From Ifrita kowaldi (Eukaryota > Chordata > Aves > Passeriformes > Cinclosomatidae), in contig VZRS01009544.1 of NCBI GenBank assembly GCA_013398055.1, forward strand, positions 62,001-126,000: a stretch of 64,000 nt of DNA, given 5' to 3'. The translations under genes and the position numbers were made by a program. Shown here in pieces: positions 1 to 10,889 of this stretch (position 1 is its first letter; every line of letters begins with the position of its first letter). Below the pieces are notes generated by a model. That model was not told where the DNA came from and did no database searches. It saw only the letters and a program-made list of their open reading frames with translations.

Positions 1-100
1 ACTTAGTACTGCGGTTTAACTGACATGGTGGTGTTCAGTCAAAAGTTGGACTCAAAGATCTTGGAGGTCTTTTCCAACCTTAATGATTCCATGATTCTAC
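1..100 (+). mobile_element. CR1 LINE, 3' tail (cut by window edge)
   Basis: The sequence reads ATGGTGGTGTTCAGTCAAA, then GTTGGACT, GATCTTGGAGGTCTTTTCC and a closing GATTCCATGATTCTA. This is the avian CR1 3' untranslated end, which finishes in repeats of ATTCTATG. Only the last ~100 bases are in view and the 5' side lies beyond the window. CR1 copies are normally 5'-truncated, so no coding part need be expected nearby. Confidence 0.75.
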
Positions 101-1554
101 GGTAATTCAATCTATACATGGTTTTCCCTCTCTTTATGCTTGTTTCATGTGGTAAATGTAAAACCATCTCTAGAGAAAGATTATATAATAGATTGTTTCT
201 CTAGAGTTGTTACATATAGAGAGAGCAAAAATGAGAACTGGAAAAGTAGTAAACGCAGAATGATGTCATTAGTCCTCTTCTCATGAGCAACCCAAAATCT
301 TAGTTACCTATTTAAGCATGGTTTTCTCTAGTTGTTGCCATATTATTTTTCAACCATGCTCTTTTGAAAATGCAGCCATAGGATATTCAGAAATGAAGCT
401 GGTGTTATTCAATTTAAAATAAAGGCGTGTGCATGTGTAAAACCCTGAGCAGGGAGTTAACTTAATCAGTAACAATATGTTAAAAATATTTTAGCAAATG
501 GTTAGCTCAGTTCCTTCTTTGCATATCCTTATGTTAAATTAAAATACTGGCAGCATTTAATCTTTTAATCTTTGTGATTTATGGGGTTGTTGCTGTCTGA
601 CATGGAAACTGTGTCCCAAAATCTTGAGAAATGTGCATTTCCTCAAATTCTCCATCTTTTATTTAGACATGACTAGGATGATGTCAGTGGAACTGTTCAT
701 TAGGGTAGTTCATTGTATTCCTCAAGGCTTTGTAAAACCTGGACTTGGTTAGCATACAGATGATACTAGTCCCTCCCAAGAACAAATGGAGACTTCCAAC
801 ATAAGTAAAGCAAGTAGAATTTTGCTCTTGGAATTCATACATTTATATCTGGTGGATTTGCTACCAAGAAATTTACTAGGTTATTAAACATCAGGTTCAA
901 TTACTTTAAAAGTCTGACAATTGCTCTCAGGAATTAACATATGTTTTAACCCAGCACAAATTAGGAGAACATATTTCATTTTACAGGCATGCTGTATTAT
1001 CAATTATTACTTTTCAGAAACAAAAAATATTGCTATTTTTTAAAAATAGGGCAATATTTCAGAGTAATTTTTTCATTCTGTACTTCAGCCATGACCTCTT
1101 CTTGCTTTTCATCAGGGAATCACACCTTTATAAACAATAGCATTCTCAAAGGATGTTTTCACAACATCATGCCTGATTTAGTTTTAACACCTTCCCTGTT
1201 TTACTTGCCTACAGATATAAACTTATATCCTCTCCTATGGAGTTGAAGACTTTTGCTTCCTTTACCTCAAAATGAACATTTTATTATTTATATAAAGTAG
1301 AACTATTTCTAAGATGCAGAAAAGGTGACAAAGAACTGTAATCCAATAATTAAACATAAATTTGGAAGAGAAATAGAACTTCAGATCCCTGCTCCAAAAT
1401 ATACACAACAGGGATCTTAGCCTGCTCCTCATATTTGAAGTCCCTTGTCATTACACTGCTTTTTATTTATGATTTTGACAAAAAAAAATTGACATACTGG
1501 AATGTCTTTAGGAGAAATGAAGAGATGCCAAAATAGTCACGATATTAGAGTACA
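101..1554. other. AT-rich stretch without recognised features
   Basis: I see no repeat family, RNA gene or coding exon here. An 85-codon open frame at 989-1246 (+) shows no recognisable motif and looks like chance. TGGTTAGCTCAG near 498 resembles a tRNA A box, but no cloverleaf follows. Confidence 0.4.
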
Positions 1555-1950
1555 TGAAATGAAAGGACAGCTTGAGGAAGCTGATTTTTTTCACTCTGGA
1601 GTGGAGGCTTTGGAGGAAATCTTACTGAAGTCTACAACTGCCTAGTAAGATGATGCAAAGAGGATGGACCCAGACTGTTCTTATGGGTGCACAGACAGGA
1701 TGAGAGAAAAAACTCAGAAGACGGGAATTTTGTATTAAATATAAGGTGGGGGCGGGGGGGCAGAATCTCCCGGAGAATTTTTTCAGACTCTGGACCAGGT
1801 TGCCCGGAGACAATTTTGTTCCTTGGAGATATTCAAAACCCAAATGGACATGGCCCTCAGAAGCCTGATCTGGCTGAGCCAGCCTTGAGCAGATTGTTAG
1901 ACAAGATGATCTTCATAGATCCCTTCCAACCTAGGTGATTTCATGGTTCT
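1555..1950 (+). mobile_element. CR1 LINE 3' fragment, old and degenerate
   Basis: Blocks typical of the CR1 3' end appear in the right order: TCTACAACTGCC, GATGCAAAGAGGATGGA, CAGGATGAGAG, CAGGTTGCCCGGAGA, TTGGAGATATTCAAAACCC, ACAAGATGATCTTCATAGA and CCCTTCCAACCTAGGTGATT. Substitutions and small indels are frequent, so the copy is old. A G-rich insertion (1745-1760) interrupts it where other CR1 copies read GTGAGGGTGACAGAG. Open frames on both strands here are incidental. Confidence 0.8.
1745..1760 (+). repeat. G-rich run inside CR1
   Basis: The run is GGTGGGGGCGGGGGGG. It sits within the degenerate CR1 fragment and probably grew by slippage from the GTGAGGGTG segment usual there. It has only two long G-runs, so canonical G-quadruplex potential is limited. 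Confidence 0.5.
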
Positions 1951-4450
1951 CTGGAAAATAAATTACAATAGAATTGAGAAAAAAAATCTGATGAAAAAAT
2001 GTTTCACTGAAGTATCCCTGCTCCTTCTATTGAGATATTAAAAAATACGGAAGAGAGAGATGTGTTTTATAAATTGACTAAACCCTTCTTTCCACAATAC
2101 AAATTCAGCCAAGATTTTTTTTTTTAAATTTAAATAAATTGAAGTTGTTTTTCCTGGAAACACTATCTTACTTGCATTTTCAGATGGATGTGAATTTAAG
2201 TCATGAAATATACAGTTCTTAACGAAAAATTCTTAAATGATTGCACATTAATTTGGCATTTGAGATCAGGTTTATGCCTTAACATATTAAGTCTATTTTA
2301 GTATGTTTACACACTTGCCATGTCTTAGAACTCTGTTGTTCCACGATATATACCACATATGTGTGTAACTTTTTTTTGTTCAGGTTTTAATGTATTTTTA
2401 TCCATATCAAGCACAAAATAATGAAATATAGATAAAAATAATGAAAATTAAATGCCTAGGCCAAAGCTTTCATCAAGTGTCAGCAATTTATGGCGACCAA
2501 GTTGAAAGTGAACATAGACAGAATTATGAAAAAGTAGCATTTTTATTGGAGTATTTAAAACTATTGAAGCCAACATTCCTCCACTCTGGTGGAAGTGGAT
2601 TCATTCCCAACTCTTATTTTAGCAACAGATTTTTCATCCAGCAATATTAAAATAACTCCACACCTCACAAATCCTCTGCATCAGAATTTTTGCCCTCCTC
2701 CTCTTTCCTGGCATCAGTAATGTACTGTTTTCTCTACTGAGATTGTGATCTACTTAGAGAAATAGAAAGGGAGACTTCATTCACTCCCTGAATTTTCATT
2801 TGAGTGATCCCAAATTCTTATTCAAGTACTGATTTATACAAGCTAAGATAGGGAAAAGAGATACAACAATTTGTAGAATTAGATGATGCCTTCAAAATAT
2901 GTGCACAGCATATGAAATCAGCACTATGTTACACAGCAGACCTTCTCCCGTGTCCAGGTAACTGAAGCAGGGGGACGTTTATATTCTTACTGGGGTCATG
3001 GATGTGATCATCATCTAATGTAGAGCTATCTAATCTACCTGTAAATCCTGTAGGCTGCTGAGGGATTTAAGAGTGATGCAGAGGATAGCAGTTTTGTGCA
3101 TAATTTTTGAGAGTTTCTGAGTGCATCTCAGACTAATTGTGCTTAGAGTTGAAGCTATATTTTCAAGCCTCGATGTCTTTAAATCTAAATATATTTTCAT
3201 TCTTGCAAAATTTTCAAATTCAATCAGAATTTGCTGATTATTTGTGAATAAATTTTTTTGCATGTCTACATTCACACAATTTTCTCACTTTCGTCTCTCA
3301 AAAACACCTGCAGTTTCCTATGTTAAAAGTTATGAGTTACTGACTTGAATTGCATTTTATTTGTCCTGGCTTAAGTCTGACTGGAAAGCATTCCTCAGAC
3401 AAAAGTGTGAGAACTATATAAACTTGATATTCTGGACACATAAAAAAATATTCATACCTGCTCAGCCCAGCATCCTTTGGTTTTACACAGTAACAGTGTC
3501 TGTATGACCTGTGTACCCCATGAGAGCTGGCATTGTAGAGGACAGTGCAGGCAGAAGTGTCCTCTGTGACATTCAAGGTTGTCTGGCATACAGTAAGAGA
3601 GCTTGGTGGCATAAGGCAGGAATGCACATTTACAACTTGAAGGTCAACGAAAAATGTCATGCTTATATTAGCTCTTAAGGTAATAAAACCTCAAAGTACT
3701 TATTTCTTGCTATTATTTAAAGGAAGTTGGGGATATCTAGACGTAGACATCTGAATTTGATCAGATGAATTTGACTTGTGTGCAATGATGACTGCTATTT
3801 AAAGTGGGTGTTAAAACATCCCAGAAAAGGAGATCACTTTTTGTCTTAGATGGCATATAGCCTGGTTGTAAAGGTATTGTCTTGAAATAAGTTCAAAAAT
3901 GCAGTATCTGGACCTATTTTTCCAAGTATGAGTGAAAAGTCTAACCTTGAACTAGTGACTAAAAGGGAGAGGAAGAGAACAGCAGCAGCTTAAGGAATTT
4001 TTATTTTGTGAATCCTCCCTTTTTTGTTTTACTTAGAATATATGAAAACTTTCATCTCAGGACAATGTGTTGCATTGTATTAAACTATTTTTACTACATT
4101 TTCATTTCAGCAAGGATGAGAAGCAAAAAATATTCATAGTTTGATCCAAACTTTTTTTCATATTGGCTATTAAACAGAGAAAGCATCTATTCAAGCAGCC
4201 TTAAAGCCCTGATACTGATCTCATACCAGACTAAATCAGGAATCTCTCCAATAAGGTTATTTGGGTATGCTGGTATAAAATGGTGCCATATAAATGAAAT
4301 AAGAATCAGGCCTTGATAGCAGCCCCATGTAGAAGAAACATGCTGAAATCTCATCTAGTCAGAAGGAAAGGAGCAGCAAACCGCGTACTGAGAAGGTATT
4401 CCAACAGAATTTAACTGTTCCAGACAAGTTCCCATGTGAAAGCATTCTTT
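1951..4450. other. unique AT-rich sequence, no supported gene
   Basis: No transposon tail or RNA gene is recognised. The largest open frame is 3337-3660 on the minus strand (107 codons, cysteine-rich). It has no domain I recognise, no clear signal peptide, and no splice-site context that would make it an exon. I treat it as chance. Confidence 0.4.
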
Positions 4451-4487
4451 AAAAAAAACAAAAAAAAACCCCCAAACAAACAAAACA
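4451..4487 (+). repeat. A-rich low-complexity tract
   Basis: Runs of A are interspersed with C (AAAAAAAACAAAAAAAAACCCCCAAACAAAC...). Simple low-complexity DNA about 100 bp outside the 3' end of the minus-strand CR1. No other role is visible. Confidence 0.6.
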
Positions 4488-5426
4488 GCAGCTTTATTTC
4501 AGGTTAAGGCTAAATCAGCTAAACTGATTCTAGTTTTATTTGCAAATCAATTCTTTGGGGTTGAAGTATTTTTCAAATAGCGTCACAGAATCATCAAATC
4601 ACAGACTGGTTTGAAGACAAAGGGACCTTAAAAGTCATCTAGTTCCAACTTCCCTGCTGTGGGCAGGGACACCTTTCACTAGATCAGATTGCTCAAAGCC
4701 ACATCCAGCCCAGCCTTGACACTTCCAGGAATGGGAGATCCACCACTTCTCTGGACAACTTGTTCCAGTGCTTCACTTCCCTCACAGGTAAGAAATTCTT
4801 TTTAATATCTAATATGCAATCTACCTTCTTTCAGTTTAAAGCCATTACCCCTTGTCTCATCGCTACATGCCCTCATATAAGTCCCTCTCTGACTTGCTTG
4901 TAGGCCCCCTTTAGGTACTGAAAGGCTTCTAGGTCTCCTTGGAGCCCTCTCTGCTTCAGGCTGCACAGCCCCAACTCTCTCAGCCTTCGCAGAAGAGGTG
5001 CTCCCACCCTCTGACCATCTTCACAACCCTCCTCTGGACCTGCTCCAACAGGTCCACATCTTTCTTGTGTTGGGAGCCCAAGAGACGGACACATTCCTAG
5101 TGGGGTCTCATGAGAGCAGAGTAGAGGGGCAGAATCACCTCCCTTAACCTGGTAGCCACACGGCTTTTGATGTAACCAGGATATGTCTGGGCCAGAAGGA
5201 CATGTTGCTGGGTCATGCTGAGCTTCTCCACCAACAGCCCAGACTCCTTTTCTTCAGGGCTACTAATCCACTAATTTTCCAGCCTGTATTTGTGCTTGGG
5301 ATTTCCCCAACCCATGTGCGGGACCTTCCATGAGGTTCACACAGGCCACTTCTCCAGCCTGTCTCTGGATGGCAGCCCTTTTTTCCAGTGTGTTGACTTC
5401 ACCACACAGCTAAGTGTTGTCATTTG

Positions 5427-5602
5427 ATGGTGACAGAGCACTGAAACAGGCTTTGCAGAGAGGTTGTGGAATCTCCTTCCCCAGAGATAGCTAAAACCTG
5501 CCTGGATGAAACCCTGGACAACATGCTCTTGGTGAACCTGCTTTATAGGGTGTTGGACTAGATAAGCTGCAAATGTCCGTTCCAACCCCAACCATTCTGT
5601 GG
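5427..5602 (+). mobile_element. nested CR1 3' tail inserted in the minus-strand CR1
   Basis: This plus-strand segment starts GTGACAGAGCACTGAAACAGG, continues AGAGGTTGTGGAATCTCC, and ends GTTGGACTAGATAAGCTGC...CCATTCTGTGG. It is the last ~175 bp of a CR1 in the opposite orientation to its surroundings. To the left, the host element ends at GTTGTCATTTG. To the right, it resumes at ACAAACTTGCTGAG. In intact CR1 these two host segments are adjacent. The insertion therefore postdates the host copy. Junctions are accurate to a few bases. Confidence 0.85.
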
Positions 5603-6934
5603 ACAAACTTGCTGAGAGTTCTCTCAATCCTACTGTTCACATCACCAACAAAGATGTTAAACAATGCCACTCCCAATACCAGCCCCTGATGAATGCCACT
5701 CTTCACTGCTTTCCTTTTGGACATCGAGCACTTCACCACAAGTCTCAGACTGCGACCACCCAGCCCATTCCTTATCTACCAAGCCCTCTAGTCAGCAAAT
5801 CCATGTCTCTCCAGTGTAGAGACAAGGATGACATGCAGGACAGTGTCAAATGCTTTGCACAAGTACAGGTAGATGATATCAGTTTCCCTTCTCCTATCCA
5901 GAAATTCTGTAACCATGTCATGGAAGGCCACCAAATTTGTTAGGCACAATTTGTCCTCAGTGAAACCACACTGGCTGTCACCAATCATCTTCTTATTTTC
6001 CACATGTCTTAGAATAGTTTCCAGGAAGAGCTGCTCCATAGTCTTGTCAAGCACCAAGATCAGACTGACTGGCCTTTAGATACTTTTTTCCCTTTTTAAA
6101 AAATGAAGGTTATATTACCACTTTTCCAGATTGTGAGAACTTCACCAGTCTGCCAAGATTTCTCAAATATGATGGATAGTGGCTTAGTCACTTCATCTGC
6201 CGTTTCCCTTGGGACGCACTGTTGCACCTCATCAAGTCTCATGGACTTTTGCACCTTCAAGTTCCTTAGATGGTCCTCAAACTGATCTTCTCCTGCATTG
6301 GGTGGTGCTTCATTCTCCCAGTCCCTGGCTTGCCTTCTGCAACCTGGGGGGTGTGGCTGGCGCATCCGCCTGCGGAGACTAAGGGAGAAAAGTAACTCAG
6401 TACCTCAGGCTTCTCCACCTGGGTAACCAGGCTTCCTGTTTCCTTCCGGAGGGAGACCACATTTTCCCTAGTCTTCCTTTTAACATTGACATACCTATAG
6501 GAACTTTCCTTGTTGTCATTGACACCCCTGGTGAGATCTAATTCTCTCAGGGCTTTAGCTTTCCTAACATGATCTCTGGCTGCTTCGAGCAATTTGTTCT
6601 GCATTCCTCCCAGGCTACGTGTCCCTGCTTCCACCCTCTGTAGGCTTCCTTTTTGTGCTGAGTTTGTCACAAACTTCTTGTTTGTCCATATGTTAGGCCT
6701 CTTGAGCTTTTTGCTTGACTTCCTCTTCATTGGGATTCTCTGTTACTGAGCTTGGAAGAAGTGATTCTTGAACATTGACCAGATTTCTTGAGCCTCTCTT
6801 CCCCCAGGGTCTTTGTCCCATGGTAATTTACCAAACAGATTCCTGAAGAGACCAAGGTCTGTTATCTTCAAGCCCAGAGCAGTGAGTGTGCTGGGCACTT
6901 TCCTTACTGCCCTAAGGACCTTGAACTCCTCCAT
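5603..6934 (-). pseudogene. decayed CR1 ORF2, reverse transcriptase part
   Basis: Consecutive open pieces on the minus strand match the CR1 polyprotein in order: linker (6934-6743, GLFRNLFGKLPWDKDPGGRE), RT N-terminus (6730-6266, DHVRKAKALRELDL and SYRYVNVKRKTRENV), DHLRNLKVQKSM followed by KPLSIIFEKSWQTGEV (6365-6096), then SQCGFTEDKLCLTNLVAFHD and IIYLYLCKAFDTV (6057-5788), then LVLGVALFNIFVGDVNSRIE (5739 onward). The pieces use at least three frames, so there are two or more frameshifts plus in-frame stops. Motif A, normally YLDF.KAFD, reads YLYLCKAFD, so the first catalytic aspartate is lost (GAC to TAC). The FADD box is split by the nested CR1. The protein would normally be an endonuclease/reverse transcriptase that copies CR1 RNA into the chromosome. 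This copy cannot do so. Confidence 0.9.
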
Positions 6935-6945
6935 TTCATGTCCTC

Positions 6946-7520
6946 ACAGGAGCCATTAAGTAATGGTTATTGTGAAGTAGTTTTTTCAGACGGCTACCAG
7001 TCTGATAGCTACCAAAGGACCCCTTATCCAGGGCACATTCCTTTCCTTTTTCAGTGGATGAACATCTCAGCTTCTCTCTGTTCTCTTCTTTCTAGCAATT
7101 TCACCCCTCCCTTACTTATTTTAGATTATTTTTTCCTCATCACCTTCTTCTAAGTCTTAACTATAAGAATAATTCTACAGGATTTTTATTTCGCATTCAA
7201 GGCATCTTGCAAAAACCAAAAGAAACAAAATCTGTGAGAACAGACAAATAGAAAGACAAAGATATTCCTTAGCTAGCTTAATGATCTGTGGTGTCAGTGT
7301 CAAAAATATAAGCAGCAGTGACATAGCTAGATAAAGCAATGTTCTGTTTTGAAGAGTTGGTCTGATATATGAACCTTCAGAAAAAAAACCCAACGATTTA
7401 CACAGAAAATAAAGTTCAGATGACACAGATGGGGCATAAACCACAATATATTGTTTCTTTCTATTTTGGGCAATTGGTCTCATAGCAACGTCTTCCCAAT
7501 AGCAGGGAAAACATGGAAAA
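6946..7520. other. unique sequence, no supported gene
   Basis: The CR1 similarity fades at about 6945 and nothing recognisable follows. Two facing open frames (6938-7153 plus, 7175-7483 minus) have no family signature. Confidence 0.4.
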
Positions 7521-7524
7521 TTAC

Positions 7525-7602
7525 CATGATCATGTATTCCTCATTGACAAAGACTTCAAATTCATTTTGGAAGGAGTCGTGGGAATATAGAACTGGAAGA
7601 GT
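7525..7602 (-). other. exon-like block (78 bp), unconfirmed
   Basis: On the minus strand a good acceptor (TCTTGTTTTTCAG) is followed by 78 bp that stay open in one frame (26 codons, including SFQNEFEVFVNEEYMIM) and then by a GT donor (ATCATG|GTAATT). The length is a multiple of three. The peptide looks protein-like, with alternating hydrophobic and acidic residues, but I do not recognise a family. It could join in phase to the block at 7762-7942 only through a weak GAG|GTGGCT donor. Chance remains a good explanation. Confidence 0.2.
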
Positions 7603-7756
7603 CTGAAAAACAAGACATGAATGAATGACTAGCAGCTGAATAGAAACATGAGACAAACTATATGAATTCATACTAAGGGTCTGGTTTTCTTAGTAGCCTT
7701 TCTCCACCAGTGGCCTTTTGAATGGGCTTTCTCTCTCCTTAAGGTCTCTGTTCATG

Positions 7757-7942
7757 TTACACAGCCACCTCTGCCTGTTTCTTTTGATCCTTACCAGTGA
7801 CAGACCCTTTTACTGGAAGAATAGCAGTGAGCTTGCCCTCAATGCCATTCATGATCACATAGACCTTTCTCATATCACCAGTGACTTGTAACCACAGACT
7901 GGCAGTCTGTGCTGCAAAACCAACCAGCAGCAGGAACCCCAT
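7757..7942 (-). other. 61-codon open frame with signal-peptide-like start, unconfirmed
   Basis: The frame opens MGFLLLVGFAAQTASLW, hydrophobic enough to serve as a signal peptide or anchor, and continues RKVYVIMNGIEGKLTAILPV before a lysine-rich end and a stop. It contains two splice-like sites: an acceptor inside the hydrophobic stretch (GTTTTGCAG, exon would begin at 7911) and a strong donor (ACTG|GTAAGG, exon would end at 7795). These would bound a 117-bp phase-1/phase-1 exon. No family is recognised. It might be a small gene, an orphan exon or chance. Confidence 0.2.
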
Positions 7943-8964
7943 ATAGCTACAAAGATAATGCTTCCTTCTTTATGTTTATGTTGGCCTCACACATCACTTC
8001 AGGGGGCAGGAGGGAAAGCAGCTGTCATAGTGTGAAGTCAGACAATGAAGAAGAAATCACTCTTTAGAACCTGAAGTTCCCCGAGTTTTTTTAGTATTTC
8101 TTGCACCTGGAGTGTTTCACACCCTTGCTTCTTTTGCCTTTTGTGTGGTGTCATGTCATGTAATACACCTTTCCTGGTCAATAATAATCACTAGAAGACA
8201 CTTCTTTCTCACAGCCTCTTTTGTTACTGTCTCTGAAACAATACATGTGGGGCAGCGAATACTCCTCATTACTTTTTACAAAGATTTGGGACACTGGCCA
8301 CCCTACACGTTCTGATCACAGCCCTAAAGGACAAAGATAATACACAAAAAATATTCATTTACCAAAAGCAGATTTTATATAACAAAGCAAAGCAAATGAA
8401 AAATAGTAAAATAAAACAGAACTGGGGGCCTCTTTCACAAAAAAAAAAGCTTAAGAACATTACAGGATAAGGAAAACCACTGATTCAACTGTAATTGAGA
8501 ACAACTAGAATGGCATGTTAAACCTTTCTATCTTCCTTAAGTTTGTAAGGAACAGATGTTTTCTTACACAGTGATGGTGTAAGAACAGTTCAGTGTCTCA
8601 GCACTCAACCTCTACACAAGTTTGTAATTTGCTAAAGAGCAGTTACTGCATTAAATTATCTACTTTCTAACATACTTTAGTATTTTCACTAAAATATAAA
8701 AAAATAATAAACTTTTGAAAAGGTTTTGTCATTAATACAGCTTTCTTTGTTATAGAAATAAAATCAGAAATGTTTTCAGGTACATCAATTAAGATTTCTT
8801 GAGACACAGCAAGGAGAATCTCATAAAGCCTCTTTTGCACATTTTAATTTTAACCTAAAAAGAAACAGTTAAAAACATTCTTATAAGTTTGGGTTGGTTT
8901 TTTTAAATTATTATTTCACAGAGCTGTCAGATGATGCTAGCATACATTCTTGAAGTATGCTCAA
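7943..8964. other. AT-rich sequence without recognised features
   Basis: I see no transposon, RNA gene or coding exon. The 67-codon frame at 8112-8315 (+) has no motif. Confidence 0.35.
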
Positions 8965-8969
8965 ATCAT

Positions 8970-8999
8970 ACTAATTTACACCAGCTGACAAGATGATCC
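8970..8999 (-). repeat. ancient amniote repeat relic (TTTACACCAGCTG type)
   Basis: CTAATTTACACCAGCTGAC resembles the TTTACACCAGCTGAGGATCTG segment of an old repeat widespread in turtle, crocodile and bird genomes. I know that family from general familiarity and cannot search for it. A similar trace lies at 33160-33212. The overlap means that an exon-like frame just to the right (minus strand, about 8967-9097) probably reads through repeat sequence. Confidence 0.35.
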
Positions 9000-9760
9000 A
9001 ATGTTCTGGAAATCTCATTCAACTTTTTTATGTCCACAGCACAGATTTTTCCACAAAAATACATTTTCTTGACATTTTCTAGGCCTTCAATATACCTAAA
9101 AATAGAAGAAAAATCGCACATTCAGACTTTATTGTAATACCTGTTTTGGTAATTTTAAGAAAAATAAGTACATATTAATTGTTCCCTTCACTTGCCAACT
9201 TGAGACTTCATGAACAAATTAGAATATAAATATACCTTATTTAGCACCTCATTCTTTCCCTGAAATGAAGATTTATGGATGTCATCAGAGCTAGGATTGT
9301 TGTGGTCACATTGTTCTGAAACTGACTTTATACAACAATTGCACATTTTGGAGTTCTCCCATATCAGCTGGGCCTCAAAACTTTAATGCACAGAGTGATC
9401 AGTGGAAAAGAAGTTAAAGATGTATTTTGGCTTCTCCTAGCTCGTATGAACCTGGTATTTATAAAGCCCTTTGTTTTTCAGCAGAGATGCCTTCCCAGCA
9501 GTGAGTCTATCCTCATACTGGAAAAGAAAAAAACCACAATCCAAATGCATTGGCACTGTTATCGCTCTTCAACTATTAAATAGGGTGTGCTACTTAAAAA
9601 TTCTGTTAAATTGATAGAATTGATTAAGACCAGTGCTTTCTTAATAAACATCATCAGTTTCTGTTTCAGGCTGTCAGCAGGTAGCTAAGTAAAAGTTTTC
9701 TCATGCTGGTAGCAATGGTGTTTGGTAGGGGCAAGTGGCTGGGGCAGCTACATGATCTTT

Positions 9761-9787
9761 GGAACAGAGAAGTGGAACAGAGAAGTG
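9761..9787 (+). repeat. 13-bp tandem duplication
   Basis: GGAACAGAGAAGT occurs twice in direct succession, followed by G. A short slippage-type duplication, about 110 bp before another small tandem repeat at 9895-9950. Confidence 0.7.
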
Positions 9788-9894
9788 AATAACAAAAGCT
9801 TGTTTAAGGGCTACATTTGTCACTTCAGTGCCCAGCAGCTCCTGCTATCATTGACAACAATTTCTTATCCAATTTATGATCCACAGTGCCTCAA

Positions 9895-9950
9895 AGTGCT
9901 TTTCAAAACCTATGGGCATTTCAAAACCAAAGTGCATTTCAAAACCATGG
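9895..9950 (+). repeat. threefold ~18-bp tandem repeat
   Basis: Three successive units share the core GC(A/T)TTTCAAAACC: AGTGCTTTTCAAAACCTAT, GGGCATTTCAAAACCAA and AGTGCATTTCAAAACCATGG. A minisatellite seed. I recognise no parent repeat family. Confidence 0.7.
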
Positions 9951-10889
9951 TAAGTATGTCTGTATCACAGGAAAATTAGCGTCAGTAGTGCTGGAAAACT
10001 GGAAATTAATTGAACTCTCATATGAAGGGATGCAGGGTTTCTCAGTGAAATGAAGCAACCTATTTTCCTTATTCATCATGAATGTAAATAAATTCTCTTT
10101 GTATTGTACAATTTCTATTATGTCGAGTTCATGTTAATGAACAGTGTGGTTTTTATTGAGTCATGAATTGGAAGAGTGCTTTTTCTTCACTTTAAAATTT
10201 TCTTTTTCCAGAGTCAGTCACAGGCTAGTTTCTGTTTGAACTTTCTCTAGAGTTTACCAGATGTTCTGTTGGATTCCATGTTACTGTGTTGTGTTCACTG
10301 GAGTCCACAGATGGGCTTTTCACTGAACTAATGAAAACTTAATGAAATCCATATACATATTTAGCATTTGAGAATACAGTCTAATATAATGCTTTCTGTT
10401 GCTGTTTGTCATTCATGCTTAAATTGGCAGGACAAATGAAAGCCTCTAAGAGACACTGTGAGTTTGCAAGCAGCCAGAAGATTTTGCTTCTCTTCTTTCC
10501 TACTATGTGCCCCTTGCTATCTTGTGGCAGCAGATAACTCCACTTTCAATGGTGCCTGGGTTTTGGTTCTGTTTCAGCTAGTAAAATAGGAAAGCAGAGG
10601 GTCAGATAAGAGGTGTCTTCAAAAGCATGTGTCAACAGAGTTGGTTAAACTGGAGGGTGCCTGATTCCTGGAACAGAAATCAGTGAGGAACTGAAAAAAG
10701 CCCCCACCAAACCCCAAACATTTTTATCAGTTTCTGTTAAACAGCAGTAGTGGGCAGATAACCCCAAGCACTATACTTCCTGCTGCCGGGTGTGTGAGTA
10801 CTTGACAGGCACAGAGGGTTTTGCAATATGAGGTCTAACCAGAAGCCAGTTCCAAATGGTGCTGCCCAGAGGCTGATAGTATTCAATGC

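Larger units (their letters stand above)
4583..6945 (-). mobile_element. CR1 LINE, minus strand, 5'-truncated, interrupted at 5427-5602
   Basis: Read on the minus strand, this runs from the end of the endonuclease/linker region (about 6945) through the reverse transcriptase to the 3' tail, which on the plus strand begins CACAGAATCATC at 4583. The 3' part encodes the usual CR1 C-terminal stretch (ERCGPVGAGPEEGCEDGQR at about 5040-5060). With the nested insertion removed the element is about 2.2 kb, against about 4.5 kb for full-length CR1. It is therefore truncated at the 5' end, and it is heavily mutated. I see no clear target-site duplication, as is usual for CR1. Confidence 0.9.

Noticed and set aside
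490..520. tRNA-like A box (GGTTAGCTCAGTTCC)
   Set aside because: No B box (GGTTCGAATCC type), anticodon arm or acceptor pairing follows.
3337..3660. 107-codon cysteine-rich minus-strand frame as a secreted peptide
   Set aside because: No signal peptide, no recognised cysteine spacing, and no flanking gene features.
6266..6730. 154-codon minus-strand frame as a host gene
   Set aside because: Its translation matches the CR1 polyprotein (KRKSSK...DHVRKAKALRELDL...RYVNVKRKTRENV), so it is a transposon relic.
8967..9097. Terminal-exon-like frame on the minus strand (acceptor near 9097, then YIEGLENVKKMYFCGK...)
   Set aside because: Its 3' end overlaps an ancient-repeat trace (TTTACACCAGCTG), and the only nearby upstream mini-exon (GGAAAGAATGAGGTGC...) is in an incompatible phase.
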